Source of the DNA: Nocardioides ferulae
GTDB taxonomy: Bacteria > Actinomycetota > Actinomycetes > Propionibacteriales > Nocardioidaceae
Reading direction: 5' to 3'
DNA: 64,000 nt
NCBI RefSeq assembly: GCF_003660455.1
Contig: NZ_QZVR01000016.1
Span: 62,001 to 126,000, forward strand
Below, piece after piece: positions 39,779 through 47,183 of the stretch; the first letter of the stretch is position 1, and each line of letters begins with the position of its first letter. A program made the position numbers and the translations under genes. Below the pieces are notes generated by a model. It did not search any database, was not told the origin of the DNA, and saw nothing but the letters and a program-made list of their open reading frames with translations.

Positions 39779-42700
39779 GTGAGCACGACGCTTCGTGGCC
39801 CTCGCGTGGAAGCGCCGGAGGTGCCCACCGGTCGGGTGCAGCTCCAGCCGCCCCCCGAGATCCAGCAGCACGAGGGCGCCGCCGGCGTGCTGATGAACGC
39901 GATCCCGATGCTGGGCAGCGTCGGCTCGATCGTGCTCGTCGCCACCATGGGCGGCGGCAGCGGCGGCCGCGGCTACATCGCGGCGGGCATGTTCCTGTTC
40001 GCGACGCTCGGGTTCGTCGTGGTGCAGATCGACCGGCAGCGCAAGCAGCGCCACCAGCAGGTGACCGGCTCCCGCACGGAGTACCTCCGCTACCTGGCGA
40101 GCGTGCGCGCCGTCGCCCGGGACGCGGCCGACCAGCAGCGCCGCGCCCTGACCTGGCAGCACCCGTCCTCTGCGGCGCTTCCGGCCCTGGCCGAGGACCG
40201 CACCCGGGTCTGGGAGCGCGGCTCGGCGGACCCGCTGGCCTTCCACATCCGCTACGGCGTGTGCGCGCAGCCGCTGGCCCTGGAGCTGGTGCCGCCGGAG
40301 AGCGCCCCGATCGACCAGGTCGACCCGGCGGCCGCATCGGCTCTGCACCGGCTGTTGGTCGTGCACCGGCTGCAGCCCGATCTCCCCGCCTCGGTCGACC
40401 TGCGAGCCTTCGACCGGGTCGAGGTGTGTGGCCCCGAGCAGCAGGCCCGCTCCCTGGCCCGGGCCCTGCTCTGCTCGGCCACCGCGTTCCACTCCCCCGA
40501 CCAGCTGCAGGTCGCCGTGCTCGCCTCCGACCACACCCTGGCCCACTGGGACTGGGTCAAGTGGCTGCCCCACGCGCTGAGCGGACGCGAGACCGATGCG
40601 TTGGGGCCGAAGCGGATGGTCAGCACCTCCCTCGACGACCTGGCCGCCATGCTCCCCGCCGACCTGGCCGACCGGCCGCGCTTCGGAGCCGACGAGCGGC
40701 CCGCCGTCCCTCACGTGCTGCTGCTCACCGACGGGGCCACGCTGCCGCCGGGCAACCACGTCGTCCCGCCCGACGGCCTGCACGGCGTCACCCTGATCGA
40801 TCTCCCCTCGCGCTGGGACGAGCTCACCGACCCCTCCCGCCTGCGCCTGCAGCTCGACCTGCCCGATCCCGACTCGGCCCCGGACCCCGAGACCCACCCG
40901 GTCCTGGCGCTGCGGGTCCGCGAGGAGCCGGTGCGCGCCAAGGCCGACCAGTGCGACCTGGCGACCGCCGAGGCGTTCGCCCGCAGGCTCACGCCGCTCC
41001 ACACCGTCTCGGTGGGCTCGCCGGCCGAGACCCCCGGCGCCGACATCGCCGGTCCCACCGACTTCATGGAGCTGATGGGACTCGGCGACGTCCGCCGGCT
41101 CGACCCCACCGCCGGCTGGCGGCCGCGACCGGCCCGCGACCTGTTGCGGGTGCCGATCGGCGTCGGCGAGAACGGCGCCCCGATCCACCTCGACATCAAG
41201 GAGTCGGCCCAGCAGGGCATGGGACCGCACGGCCTGGTGATCGGCGCCACCGGATCCGGCAAGTCCGAGTTCCTGCGCACGCTGGTGCTGGGGCTGGCGC
41301 TCACCCACTCGCCCGAGCAGCTGAACATGGTGCTGGTCGACTTCAAGGGCGGCGCCACCTTCGCCGGCATGTCGGAGATGCCGCACGTGTCGGCGGTGAT
41401 CACGAACCTCGCCCAGGAGCTGACGCTCGTCGACCGCATGCAGGACGCCCTGTCGGGTGAGATGGTGCGCCGCCAGGAGCTGCTCCGCGAGGCCGGCAAC
41501 TTCGCCTCCGTGCGCGACTACGAGCGGGCCCGGCTCGCCGGTGAGGACCTCGCCCCTCTCCCGTCGCTGTTCATCGTCGTCGACGAGTTCTCCGAGATGC
41601 TGTCGGCGAAGCCGGAGTTCATCGACCTGTTCGTCGCCATCGGCCGGCTGGGCCGCTCACTGGGACTGCACCTGTTGCTCGCCTCCCAGCGGCTGGAGGA
41701 GGGCCGGCTGCGCGGCCTGGAGTCGCACCTGTCCTACCGGATCGGCCTGCGCACCTTCAGCGCCCAGGAGTCGCGCACCGTGCTCGGCGTCCCCGACGCC
41801 TACGAGCTGCCGGCGGTGCCGGGCCTGGGCTACCTCAAGCCCGATCCGACGAGCATGGTGCGGTTCAAGGCGGCCTACGTCTCCGGGCCACCCGCCGGCC
41901 CCCGTCCGGTGCGCCGCGACGACGGCGGGCACCTCCAGGGCATCCTGCCGTTCACCGTCGCCGAGGTGCAGCAGCTCGAGCGTCCCGAGCCGGAGCCGGA
42001 GCGGGAGCCACAGCCGGTCGCGCCCGCGGCGGACGACCAGGAGACGCTGCTCGACATCGCGGTCGCCCGCATGCTCGGCCACGGACCGGCCGCCCACCAG
42101 GTGTGGCTGCCGCCGCTCGACGTGCCCGACACCCTCGACGGACTGTTCGGCGACCTGGTCGAGGACCCCCACGACGGTCTGGTCTCGCCGAGCTGGCGGG
42201 CTGTCGGCGGTCTCACGGTCCCGCTCGGCACCGTCGACCGCCCGCGCGAGCAGCGCCGCGACACCCTCACCATCGACCTGGCCGGAGCCGGCGGCCACGC
42301 CGCGGTGGTGGGTGGTCCTCGCACCGGCAAGAGCACGCTGCTGCGCACGCTCCTGACCAGCCTGTCGCTGACCACCACCCCGCTGGAGTCGCAGTTCTTC
42401 GTGCTCGACTTCGGCGGCGGCACCTTCGCCCCGATGGGCCAGCTGCCCCACGTCGCCGGCGTGGGGTCGCGGGCCGAACCGGACGTCGTACGCCGCATCG
42501 TCGCCGAGGTGGGCGGCGTCGTCGACCGCCGCGAGGCGTTCTTCCGCGCCGAGGGCATCGACTCCATCGAGACCTACCGCACCCGGCGCCGCCGCGGTCA
42601 GGTCGACGACGGATGGGGCGACGTCTACCTCGTCGTCGACGGCTGGAGCACCCTGCGGGCCGAGTTCGACGACCTGGAGATGGAGATCCAGCAGCTGGCC

Positions 42701-43777
42701 ACCCGCGGCCTGACCTTCGGGCTGCACGTGATCACCGCGACCGCCCGCTGGTCCGACTTCCGGTCGGCGATGCGCGACCTGTTCGGCACCCGCCTCGAGC
42801 TGCGCCTGGGCGACCCGATGGACTCCGAGATCGACCGCAAGGTCGCCCAGCTGGTGCCGACCGGGCGGCCCGGCCGCGGACTGGTGCCGGGCAAGCTGCA
42901 CTTCCTCGGGGCACTGCCACGCATCGACGGCGACCCCGATCCCGCGACGCTCGGCGACGGCGTCGACCACCTGGTCGCCCGCTCCGCCGCGGCCTGGCGC
43001 GGCCAGCGCGGACCCAAGCTGCGGCTGCTCCCGGAGCGCATCGACCTCGACGAGGTCCGGACGCTCGCCGGCCACCCCGAGCGTGGGCTGGTGCTCGGCA
43101 TCAACGAGAAGGAGCTGGCGCCGGTCATGCTCGACCCCGAGACCGAGCCGCACCTGCTGGTGCTCGGCGACGGCCGCTCGGGCAAGAGCGGGCTGCTGCG
43201 CTCCCTGGCGCACGAGGTGATGCGCACCCACGGCCCGAAGCAGGCGCAGCTGGTCCTGGTGGACTACCGCCGGTCACTGCTCGGCGAGGTCCCCGAGGAG
43301 TACCTCCTCAACTACCTCACCTCCGCGACCCAGGCGGCCCCGGCCCTGGGCGACCTCGCCGACTACCTCACCAACCGGCTGCCCGGTCCCGACGTCACCC
43401 CCGAGCAGCTCCGGGCCCGCACCTGGTGGCAGGGGGCCGAGGTGTTCGTGCTGGTCGACGACTACGACCTGGTGGCGACCCAGCAGAGCTCCCCGCTGGC
43501 GGTGCTGCAACCGCTGCTCGCCCAGGCGCGCGACGTGGGGTTGCACGTGTTCGTCGCACGCCGCTCCGGTGGTGCGTCCCGGGCCATGTACGAGCCGGTG
43601 ATCCAGACCCTGCGCGACCTGGCCATGCCCGGCCTGATGCTGTCGGGCAGCCCCGAGGAGGGTCCGCTGCTGGGCAACCTGCGCCCGCAGCCCTCGCCGC
43701 CGGGCCGGGGGCGGCTGCTCACCCGTGATCGCGGCGTCGAGGTCGTGCAGACCGCCTGGACCGACCCGTCGCTGTGA
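39779..43777 (+). CDS. eccC: Type VII secretion ATPase EccC (fused EccCa/EccCb)
   Basis: 1332 residues from GTG 39779. Two N-terminal membrane helices ('AIPMLGSVGSIVLVATMGGG', 'IAAGMFLFATLGFVVVQI') lead to three FtsK/SpoIIIE-type ATPase domains. D1: Walker A GATGSGKSEF near 489 and Walker B 'LFIVVDEFSEM' with catalytic Glu. D2: Walker A GGPRTGKSTLL near 845, Walker B 'LVVDGWSTL' without Glu. D3: Walker A GDGRSGKSGLL near 1130, Walker B 'FVLVDDYDLV'. D1 is therefore the active motor and D2/D3 probably bind substrate or nucleotide. EccC drives WXG100 export and reads their YxxxD/E signal. Confidence 0.96.
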   Translation: MSTTLRGPRVEAPEVPTGRVQLQPPPEIQQHEGAAGVLMNAIPMLGSVGSIVLVATMGGGSGGRGYIAAGMFLFATLGFVVVQIDRQRKQRHQQVTGSRTEYLRYLASVRAVARDAADQQRRALTWQHPSSAALPALAEDRTRVWERGSADPLAFHIRYGVCAQPLALELVPPESAPIDQVDPAAASALHRLLVVHRLQPDLPASVDLRAFDRVEVCGPEQQARSLARALLCSATAFHSPDQLQVAVLASDHTLAHWDWVKWLPHALSGRETDALGPKRMVSTSLDDLAAMLPADLADRPRFGADERPAVPHVLLLTDGATLPPGNHVVPPDGLHGVTLIDLPSRWDELTDPSRLRLQLDLPDPDSAPDPETHPVLALRVREEPVRAKADQCDLATAEAFARRLTPLHTVSVGSPAETPGADIAGPTDFMELMGLGDVRRLDPTAGWRPRPARDLLRVPIGVGENGAPIHLDIKESAQQGMGPHGLVIGATGSGKSEFLRTLVLGLALTHSPEQLNMVLVDFKGGATFAGMSEMPHVSAVITNLAQELTLVDRMQDALSGEMVRRQELLREAGNFASVRDYERARLAGEDLAPLPSLFIVVDEFSEMLSAKPEFIDLFVAIGRLGRSLGLHLLLASQRLEEGRLRGLESHLSYRIGLRTFSAQESRTVLGVPDAYELPAVPGLGYLKPDPTSMVRFKAAYVSGPPAGPRPVRRDDGGHLQGILPFTVAEVQQLERPEPEPEREPQPVAPAADDQETLLDIAVARMLGHGPAAHQVWLPPLDVPDTLDGLFGDLVEDPHDGLVSPSWRAVGGLTVPLGTVDRPREQRRDTLTIDLAGAGGHAAVVGGPRTGKSTLLRTLLTSLSLTTTPLESQFFVLDFGGGTFAPMGQLPHVAGVGSRAEPDVVRRIVAEVGGVVDRREAFFRAEGIDSIETYRTRRRRGQVDDGWGDVYLVVDGWSTLRAEFDDLEMEIQQLATRGLTFGLHVITATARWSDFRSAMRDLFGTRLELRLGDPMDSEIDRKVAQLVPTGRPGRGLVPGKLHFLGALPRIDGDPDPATLGDGVDHLVARSAAAWRGQRGPKLRLLPERIDLDEVRTLAGHPERGLVLGINEKELAPVMLDPETEPHLLVLGDGRSGKSGLLRSLAHEVMRTHGPKQAQLVLVDYRRSLLGEVPEEYLLNYLTSATQAAPALGDLADYLTNRLPGPDVTPEQLRARTWWQGAEVFVLVDDYDLVATQQSSPLAVLQPLLAQARDVGLHVFVARRSGGASRAMYEPVIQTLRDLAMPGLMLSGSPEEGPLLGNLRPQPSPPGRGRLLTRDRGVEVVQTAWTDPSL

Positions 43778-43793
43778 CCGGCCCCGGCTCGCT

Positions 43794-44267
43794 TCAGACG
43801 TGCGTGTGCTCGCCGGGGCCCTTCACCTTCAGCCCGGGCAGGTCGCGCAGGTCGTAGGTCATCTCGAAGGTACGCCGGTAGCCGGTGTGGGCGACCCGCC
43901 AGCCGTCCGGGGTGCGCACGTAGGCGTCCTCGTAGAACGCCGCCCCCTCGAGCATGAACGAGAACGCCGGCACCACCACCCGGTCCTGGAGGTACCACCG
44001 GCCGGTGGCCCGGTCGCCGTCCACGGTGATCTCCGGGTGGTGTGCCTGGTGCATCGTGATCATGCCCTCGGTCATCTGCTCGCGCATGTAGCCCACCAGG
44101 CTCGCCCGGTCCGCGAACACCAGGCCGTTGTAGTCGGCGGTCACCTCGGGCACGAAGCAGTCCTCGAACTCCGTCCACTGCTTGGTGTCCAGGGTGCGCA
44201 GGTAGCGGTACTTGAGCTGGCAGATGGCCGCCGTGTCGGCGTCGGCTCCGGGAAGGTCGTGGTTCAC
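43794..44267 (-). CDS. NTF2/SnoaL-like protein
   Basis: 157 residues from GTG 44267. The alpha+beta-cone fold is suggested by 'AAICQLKYRYLRTLDTKQW', 'FEDCFVPEVTADYNGLVFAD', 'RWYLQDRVVVPAFSFMLEG' and 'YEDAYVRTPDGWRVAHTGYR'. The pattern is that of the SnoaL_4/bile-acid 7-alpha-dehydratase-like group, in which a Tyr/Asp/His set catalyses dehydration or isomerisation; His and Asp candidates are visible but the reaction cannot be read. It stands alone between eccC and the small 58-aa gene. A TACGGT box seven bases upstream suggests a leaderless mRNA. Confidence 0.85.
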   Translation of the reverse strand: MNHDLPGADADTAAICQLKYRYLRTLDTKQWTEFEDCFVPEVTADYNGLVFADRASLVGYMREQMTEGMITMHQAHHPEITVDGDRATGRWYLQDRVVVPAFSFMLEGAAFYEDAYVRTPDGWRVAHTGYRRTFEMTYDLRDLPGLKVKGPGEHTHV

Positions 44268-44274
44268 GCCAGGC

Positions 44275-44280
44275 ACCGTA
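44275..44280 (-). promoter_or_regulatory. -10 box of the NTF2-like gene
   Basis: Minus-strand TACGGT, seven bases before GTG 44267. It favours that codon over the GTG at 44276, which would lie inside the box. Confidence 0.45.
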
Positions 44281-44446
44281 GGCGGGCGGGCGAGGCGGCG
44301 TGAGCCGGATCACCTGTCAGTGAGACAAGCCCGTAACCAGGGGTCAACCTCCCGGCGATCTGGGCTGTCCACAGTGTCTCCTGGGCCCACCACACCGGGC
44401 CGCACCGGCGCCGCACTCCGGCGCCCCGTCCCCCGAGGAGGCAACG

Positions 44447-44623
44447 ATGGAACACCCCACCACCAACGCCGGCACCGAGCTCGACCCCGTCGCCGCCCGC
44501 GGGAGCGCGCTGCGGCTGCGGCACTCGCGAGCGCTGGCCCGGCTGATGGCCGAGCGCGACGACCTGCGCGGGGTCCACGCGTTGGCCGACCTCGTCGACG
44601 ACTCGGTGCGCTGGTGCGTGTGA
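44447..44623 (+). CDS. Small 58-aa protein of unknown function
   Basis: 58 residues with one of the strongest ribosome sites in the window (GAGGAGG, five bases before ATG). The sequence begins MEHPTTNAGTELDPVAARGS, is Arg- and Leu-rich in the middle ('ALRLRHSRALARLMAERDDL'), and ends 'LADLVDDSVRWCV' with a C-terminal Cys. One amphipathic helix is likely. I recognise no family. It could be a regulatory microprotein. It is separated from the VapB-like gene by 86 bases. Confidence 0.6.
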   Translation: MEHPTTNAGTELDPVAARGSALRLRHSRALARLMAERDDLRGVHALADLVDDSVRWCV

Positions 44624-44697
44624 CCGGGTGAGCCCGCCCGACCGCGAGATCCGCGTCGGTCCGCAGGCGGCCGGGGGTGCTGGCTGGTGACACGGCC

Positions 44698-44703
44698 TAG
44701 ACT
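44698..44703 (+). promoter_or_regulatory. -10 box of the VapB-like/LytR_C pair
   Basis: TAGACT, six bases before GTG 44710. The absence of a Shine-Dalgarno supports a leaderless mRNA. Confidence 0.5.
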
Positions 44704-44709
44704 CGCCGC

Positions 44710-45045
44710 GTGATCTTCAAGCGCGTCGGTGACGGGCGCCCCTACCCCGAGCACGGGATGACCTCCCGGGCCTGGGCTGCGCTGCCGCCGCGACAGATCC
44801 GCCTCGACCAGCTGGTCACCACCAAGGACACCCTGCAGCTCGCCGCGCTGCTCGACGAGGACTCCACGTTCTACGGCGACCTGTTCGCGCACGTGGTCGA
44901 GTGGCGCGGCGAGCTCTATCTCGAGGAGGGCCTGCACCGGGCGCTGCGCGCGGCGCTGCAGCAGCGCCACGTCCTCCATGCGCGGGTGCACACGATCGCC
45001 GACTCGTTGACCCGCGCGGGCGCCCAGGAGGCCGGCCTTGGCTGA
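44710..45045 (+). CDS. VapB-like small actinobacterial protein
   Basis: 111 residues from GTG (VIFKRVGDGRPYPEHGMTSR). The middle 'AALPPRQIRLDQLVTTKDTL' and 'EDSTFYGDLFAHVVEWRGEL' then 'YLEEGLHRALRAALQQRHVL' is a conserved actinobacterial family that automated pipelines often label VapB-family antitoxin, as far as I remember. No toxin gene accompanies it, and the sequence has ParB/sulfiredoxin-like strand wording, so the antitoxin label is doubtful. Its stop overlaps the start region of the LytR_C gene (TTG at 45038), suggesting coupling. Confidence 0.7.
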   Translation: MIFKRVGDGRPYPEHGMTSRAWAALPPRQIRLDQLVTTKDTLQLAALLDEDSTFYGDLFAHVVEWRGELYLEEGLHRALRAALQQRHVLHARVHTIADSLTRAGAQEAGLG

Positions 45046-45556
45046 GCAGCTCTCGGCCGGGGCCAGGACCACCGTCACCATGGTCGTCCTCGCCCTGCTG
45101 CTGGCGGTCGGGGCGGTCTGGGGCTGGTCCGCGGTGACCGAGCCGTTCCCGGGGAAGACCGAGCCCGAGGTGTGCACGATGGTCGACATCGCCGAGGGCG
45201 AGCGGGTCTTCCCCGAGCAGGTCACGGTGAGCGTGCTCAACGCCGGCGAGCGCTCCGGCCTGGCCGGAGACGTCATGGGCAAGCTGGCCAACCAGGGGTT
45301 CGACCAGGGCGAGCTGGGCAACGCACCCGACGACGCCGACATCGCCCGGGCCCAGATCTGGAGCGACGAGCCCGACAACCCCGCCGTCCGGCTGGTGCGC
45401 AGCCGCCTCGGCAAGAAGGTCCCCGTGCTCGCCCGCAGCAGCGCCTTCCCCGGCGTCGTGGTCGTCGTCGGGGACAAGTTCGACAAGCTGCGCAAGGGGC
45501 GGCAGTCGGTGGCCGCGGCGGCACCCGCCCGGGTGTGCGGGCCGGTCGTCGAGTAG
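45038..45556 (+). CDS. Membrane-anchored LytR C-terminal domain protein
   Basis: 172 residues from TTG 45038, with AGGAGG upstream. One N-terminal membrane segment ('TVTMVVLALLLAVGAVWGWS') precedes a LytR_C domain: 'QVTVSVLNAGERSGLAGDVM', 'KLANQGFDQGELGNAP', 'AQIWSDEPDNPAVRLVRSRL'. LytR_C domains accompany LCP glycopolymer ligases in other proteins; here the domain stands alone outside the membrane, so a cell-envelope role is likely. It is coupled to the VapB-like gene and ends three bases from the converging antiporter gene. Confidence 0.85.
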   Translation: MAEQLSAGARTTVTMVVLALLLAVGAVWGWSAVTEPFPGKTEPEVCTMVDIAEGERVFPEQVTVSVLNAGERSGLAGDVMGKLANQGFDQGELGNAPDDADIARAQIWSDEPDNPAVRLVRSRLGKKVPVLARSSAFPGVVVVVGDKFDKLRKGRQSVAAAAPARVCGPVVE

Positions 45557-45559
45557 CAG

Positions 45560-47065
45560 TCAGGCCGGCGGCTTCTCGTCGGTCCAGCGGCCCAGCCGGC
45601 CGCGCACGCTGACCAGCCGCAGCCGGGCCTCGGTCTGCTCCCGCAGCCGGCGCGGCGTCACGATCAGCAGGTCGTCGCCGTGGCGCAGCACGGTACGCCG
45701 CTCGGGCACGAGCGTCTCTCCGTCCCGGATCACCATGGTCACCGAGGCCCCCTTGGGCAGCCGCAGCTCTCCCACCTCGACGCCGTGCATCCGCGAGCCG
45801 GGCGAGATCGAGACCTGCAGCATGTCGGCGTCCACCCGCTCCAGCGGTGCGGCCTCGAGCTCGTAGCCGCGCGGTTCGTCTCGTGTCGCCACGCCGAGGA
45901 CCCGGGCCACCAGCGGCAGCGTGGGTCCGGTGAGCAGCGTGTAGATGACGACGAGCACGAAGACGATGTCGAAGAGCTTCTGGGAGCCGTCGACACCCTC
46001 CGCGAGGGGGATCGTGCTGAACACGATCGGCACCGCGCCGCGCAGCCCGGCCCAGGACAGGAACGTCAGCTCGCGCCACGGCATCGGCTGCACGACCGCG
46101 CTGGCCAGCACCGACAGCGGCCGCGCGACGTAGGTGAGGATCAGTCCGGCCGCGAGCGCCAGCCCGACGATCTCGAAGGTGATCCGGCTCGGCGAGAGGA
46201 GCAGTCCGAGCATCACGAAGAGGCCGATCTGCGCGATCCAGGCGATCCCCTCCGCGAAGGAGCGGGTGGCCGCCCGGTGCGGGAGCTCGGAGTTGCCCAG
46301 CACCAGCGCCGCGACGTAGACGGCGGCGAAGCCGGAGGCGTGCAGCGCGACGCCGCCGCCGTAGGCGAAGACGGTCAGGCAGACCACCGCGATCGGGTAG
46401 AGGCCCGAGGACGGCAGCGCCGCCCGCCGCATCAGGAAGCCGCCGCCGAACCCGACGCCCAGGCCGACGAGCACGCCCACCACCAGCTCGAACAGGATGG
46501 TCAGCCCCATCGCCAGCGGCCCCTGCTCGGCGGCGGCTCCGGTGGAGACCAGCACCACCAGCACGATCGTGGGTGCGTCGTTGAGGCCCGACTCCGCCTC
46601 GAGCGCGCCGGTGAGCCGGCGGGGCAGCGGCACCGTGCGCAGCACCGAGAACACCGCGGCCGCGTCGGTCGCGGACGTGGCCGCGCCCAGCAGGATCGCG
46701 ATCTGCCAGGAGAGACCGAGCAGGAAGTGGGCAGAGACGGCGACCACGGCCACCGAGACGCTCATGCCGATGGTGGCGAGCGCGACGCCGAGCCGCATCG
46801 AAGGCTTGATCTCGCGCCAGTTGGTGGTGAGGCCACCCTCGGCCAGGATCACCACGAGGGCACCGAAGCCGAGCGCGTGAGCCAGCTCGGCGTCCTCGAA
46901 CTGGATGCCGAGCGCCGACTCGCCCAGGAGCACGCCCATCAGCAGGTAGATCAGCAGGCTGGGGAGGCCGGCCCGGGTCGAGGCGCGCACCGCGAGCACC
47001 GCGAGGAGCAGCACCCCGGACCCGACCAGCAGGAACAGGTCGAGCTGGTGGACGTCGAAGCTCAT
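45560..47065 (-). CDS. Cation:proton antiporter (CPA1/NhaP2-like) with RCK_C domain
   Basis: 501 residues from ATG 47065, with GAGG upstream. About 12 membrane helices with 'ILLGAATSATDAAAVFSVLR' carrying the ND/TD-type ion-binding motif. The C-terminal 90 residues form an RCK_C/TrkA-C domain ('VSISPGSRMHGVEVGELRLP', 'VLRHGDDLLIVTPRRLREQ'). This plan is that of K+/H+ or Na+/H+ antiporters NhaP2/CvrA, which are gated by nucleotide or c-di-AMP binding to RCK domains. The divergent flavoprotein starts 119 bases away. Confidence 0.92.
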   Translation of the reverse strand: MSFDVHQLDLFLLVGSGVLLLAVLAVRASTRAGLPSLLIYLLMGVLLGESALGIQFEDAELAHALGFGALVVILAEGGLTTNWREIKPSMRLGVALATIGMSVSVAVVAVSAHFLLGLSWQIAILLGAATSATDAAAVFSVLRTVPLPRRLTGALEAESGLNDAPTIVLVVLVSTGAAAEQGPLAMGLTILFELVVGVLVGLGVGFGGGFLMRRAALPSSGLYPIAVVCLTVFAYGGGVALHASGFAAVYVAALVLGNSELPHRAATRSFAEGIAWIAQIGLFVMLGLLLSPSRITFEIVGLALAAGLILTYVARPLSVLASAVVQPMPWRELTFLSWAGLRGAVPIVFSTIPLAEGVDGSQKLFDIVFVLVVIYTLLTGPTLPLVARVLGVATRDEPRGYELEAAPLERVDADMLQVSISPGSRMHGVEVGELRLPKGASVTMVIRDGETLVPERRTVLRHGDDLLIVTPRRLREQTEARLRLVSVRGRLGRWTDEKPPA

Positions 47066-47142
47066 GTCACCTCGGCGGTAGGCGGCGGGCATCCCGGTGG
47101 TCGAGCCTGCCGAGACCTCCGGGGCCGCAGTGTATCGACCAT

Positions 47143-47166
47143 CGAACTGGAACTTGTTCTAGTTCG
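47143..47166. promoter_or_regulatory. KstR-type palindromic operator
   Basis: A 24-base palindrome with 10 of 12 base pairs matching. Its core TGGAACTTGTTCTA fits exactly the KstR consensus TnnAACnnGTTnnA. It ends four bases before the -10 box of the flavoprotein gene, over the expected -35 region, where a repressor would block transcription. Confidence 0.65.
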
Positions 47167-47170
47167 GCCC

Positions 47171-47176
47171 TACGCT
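47171..47176 (+). promoter_or_regulatory. -10 box of the KstD-like flavoprotein gene
   Basis: TACGCT, seven bases before ATG 47184, with no Shine-Dalgarno. It is preceded by the KstR-type palindrome. Confidence 0.5.
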
Positions 47177-47183
47177 GGCGCCC

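Noticed and set aside
38204..41386. A 1060-codon minus-strand reading frame running through the EccD-like gene and most of the first part of eccC
   Set aside because: Only the part up to 39604 resembles a protein family; the rest is antisense to the clearly conserved EccC ATPase and is a high-G+C frame shadow.
44344..45495. A 383-codon minus-strand frame opposite the 58-aa, VapB-like and LytR_C genes
   Set aside because: Low-complexity Ser/Arg-rich translation; the plus-strand genes have ribosome or promoter signals and conserved motifs.
44710..45556. Toxin-antitoxin module made of the VapB-like gene and the next gene
   Set aside because: The second protein is a membrane-anchored LytR_C protein, not a PIN-domain toxin.
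47143..47166. LexA/SOS box reading of the palindrome upstream of the flavoprotein
   Set aside because: The actinobacterial SOS box has GAAC and GTTC separated by four bases; here they are separated by two, which fits KstR instead.
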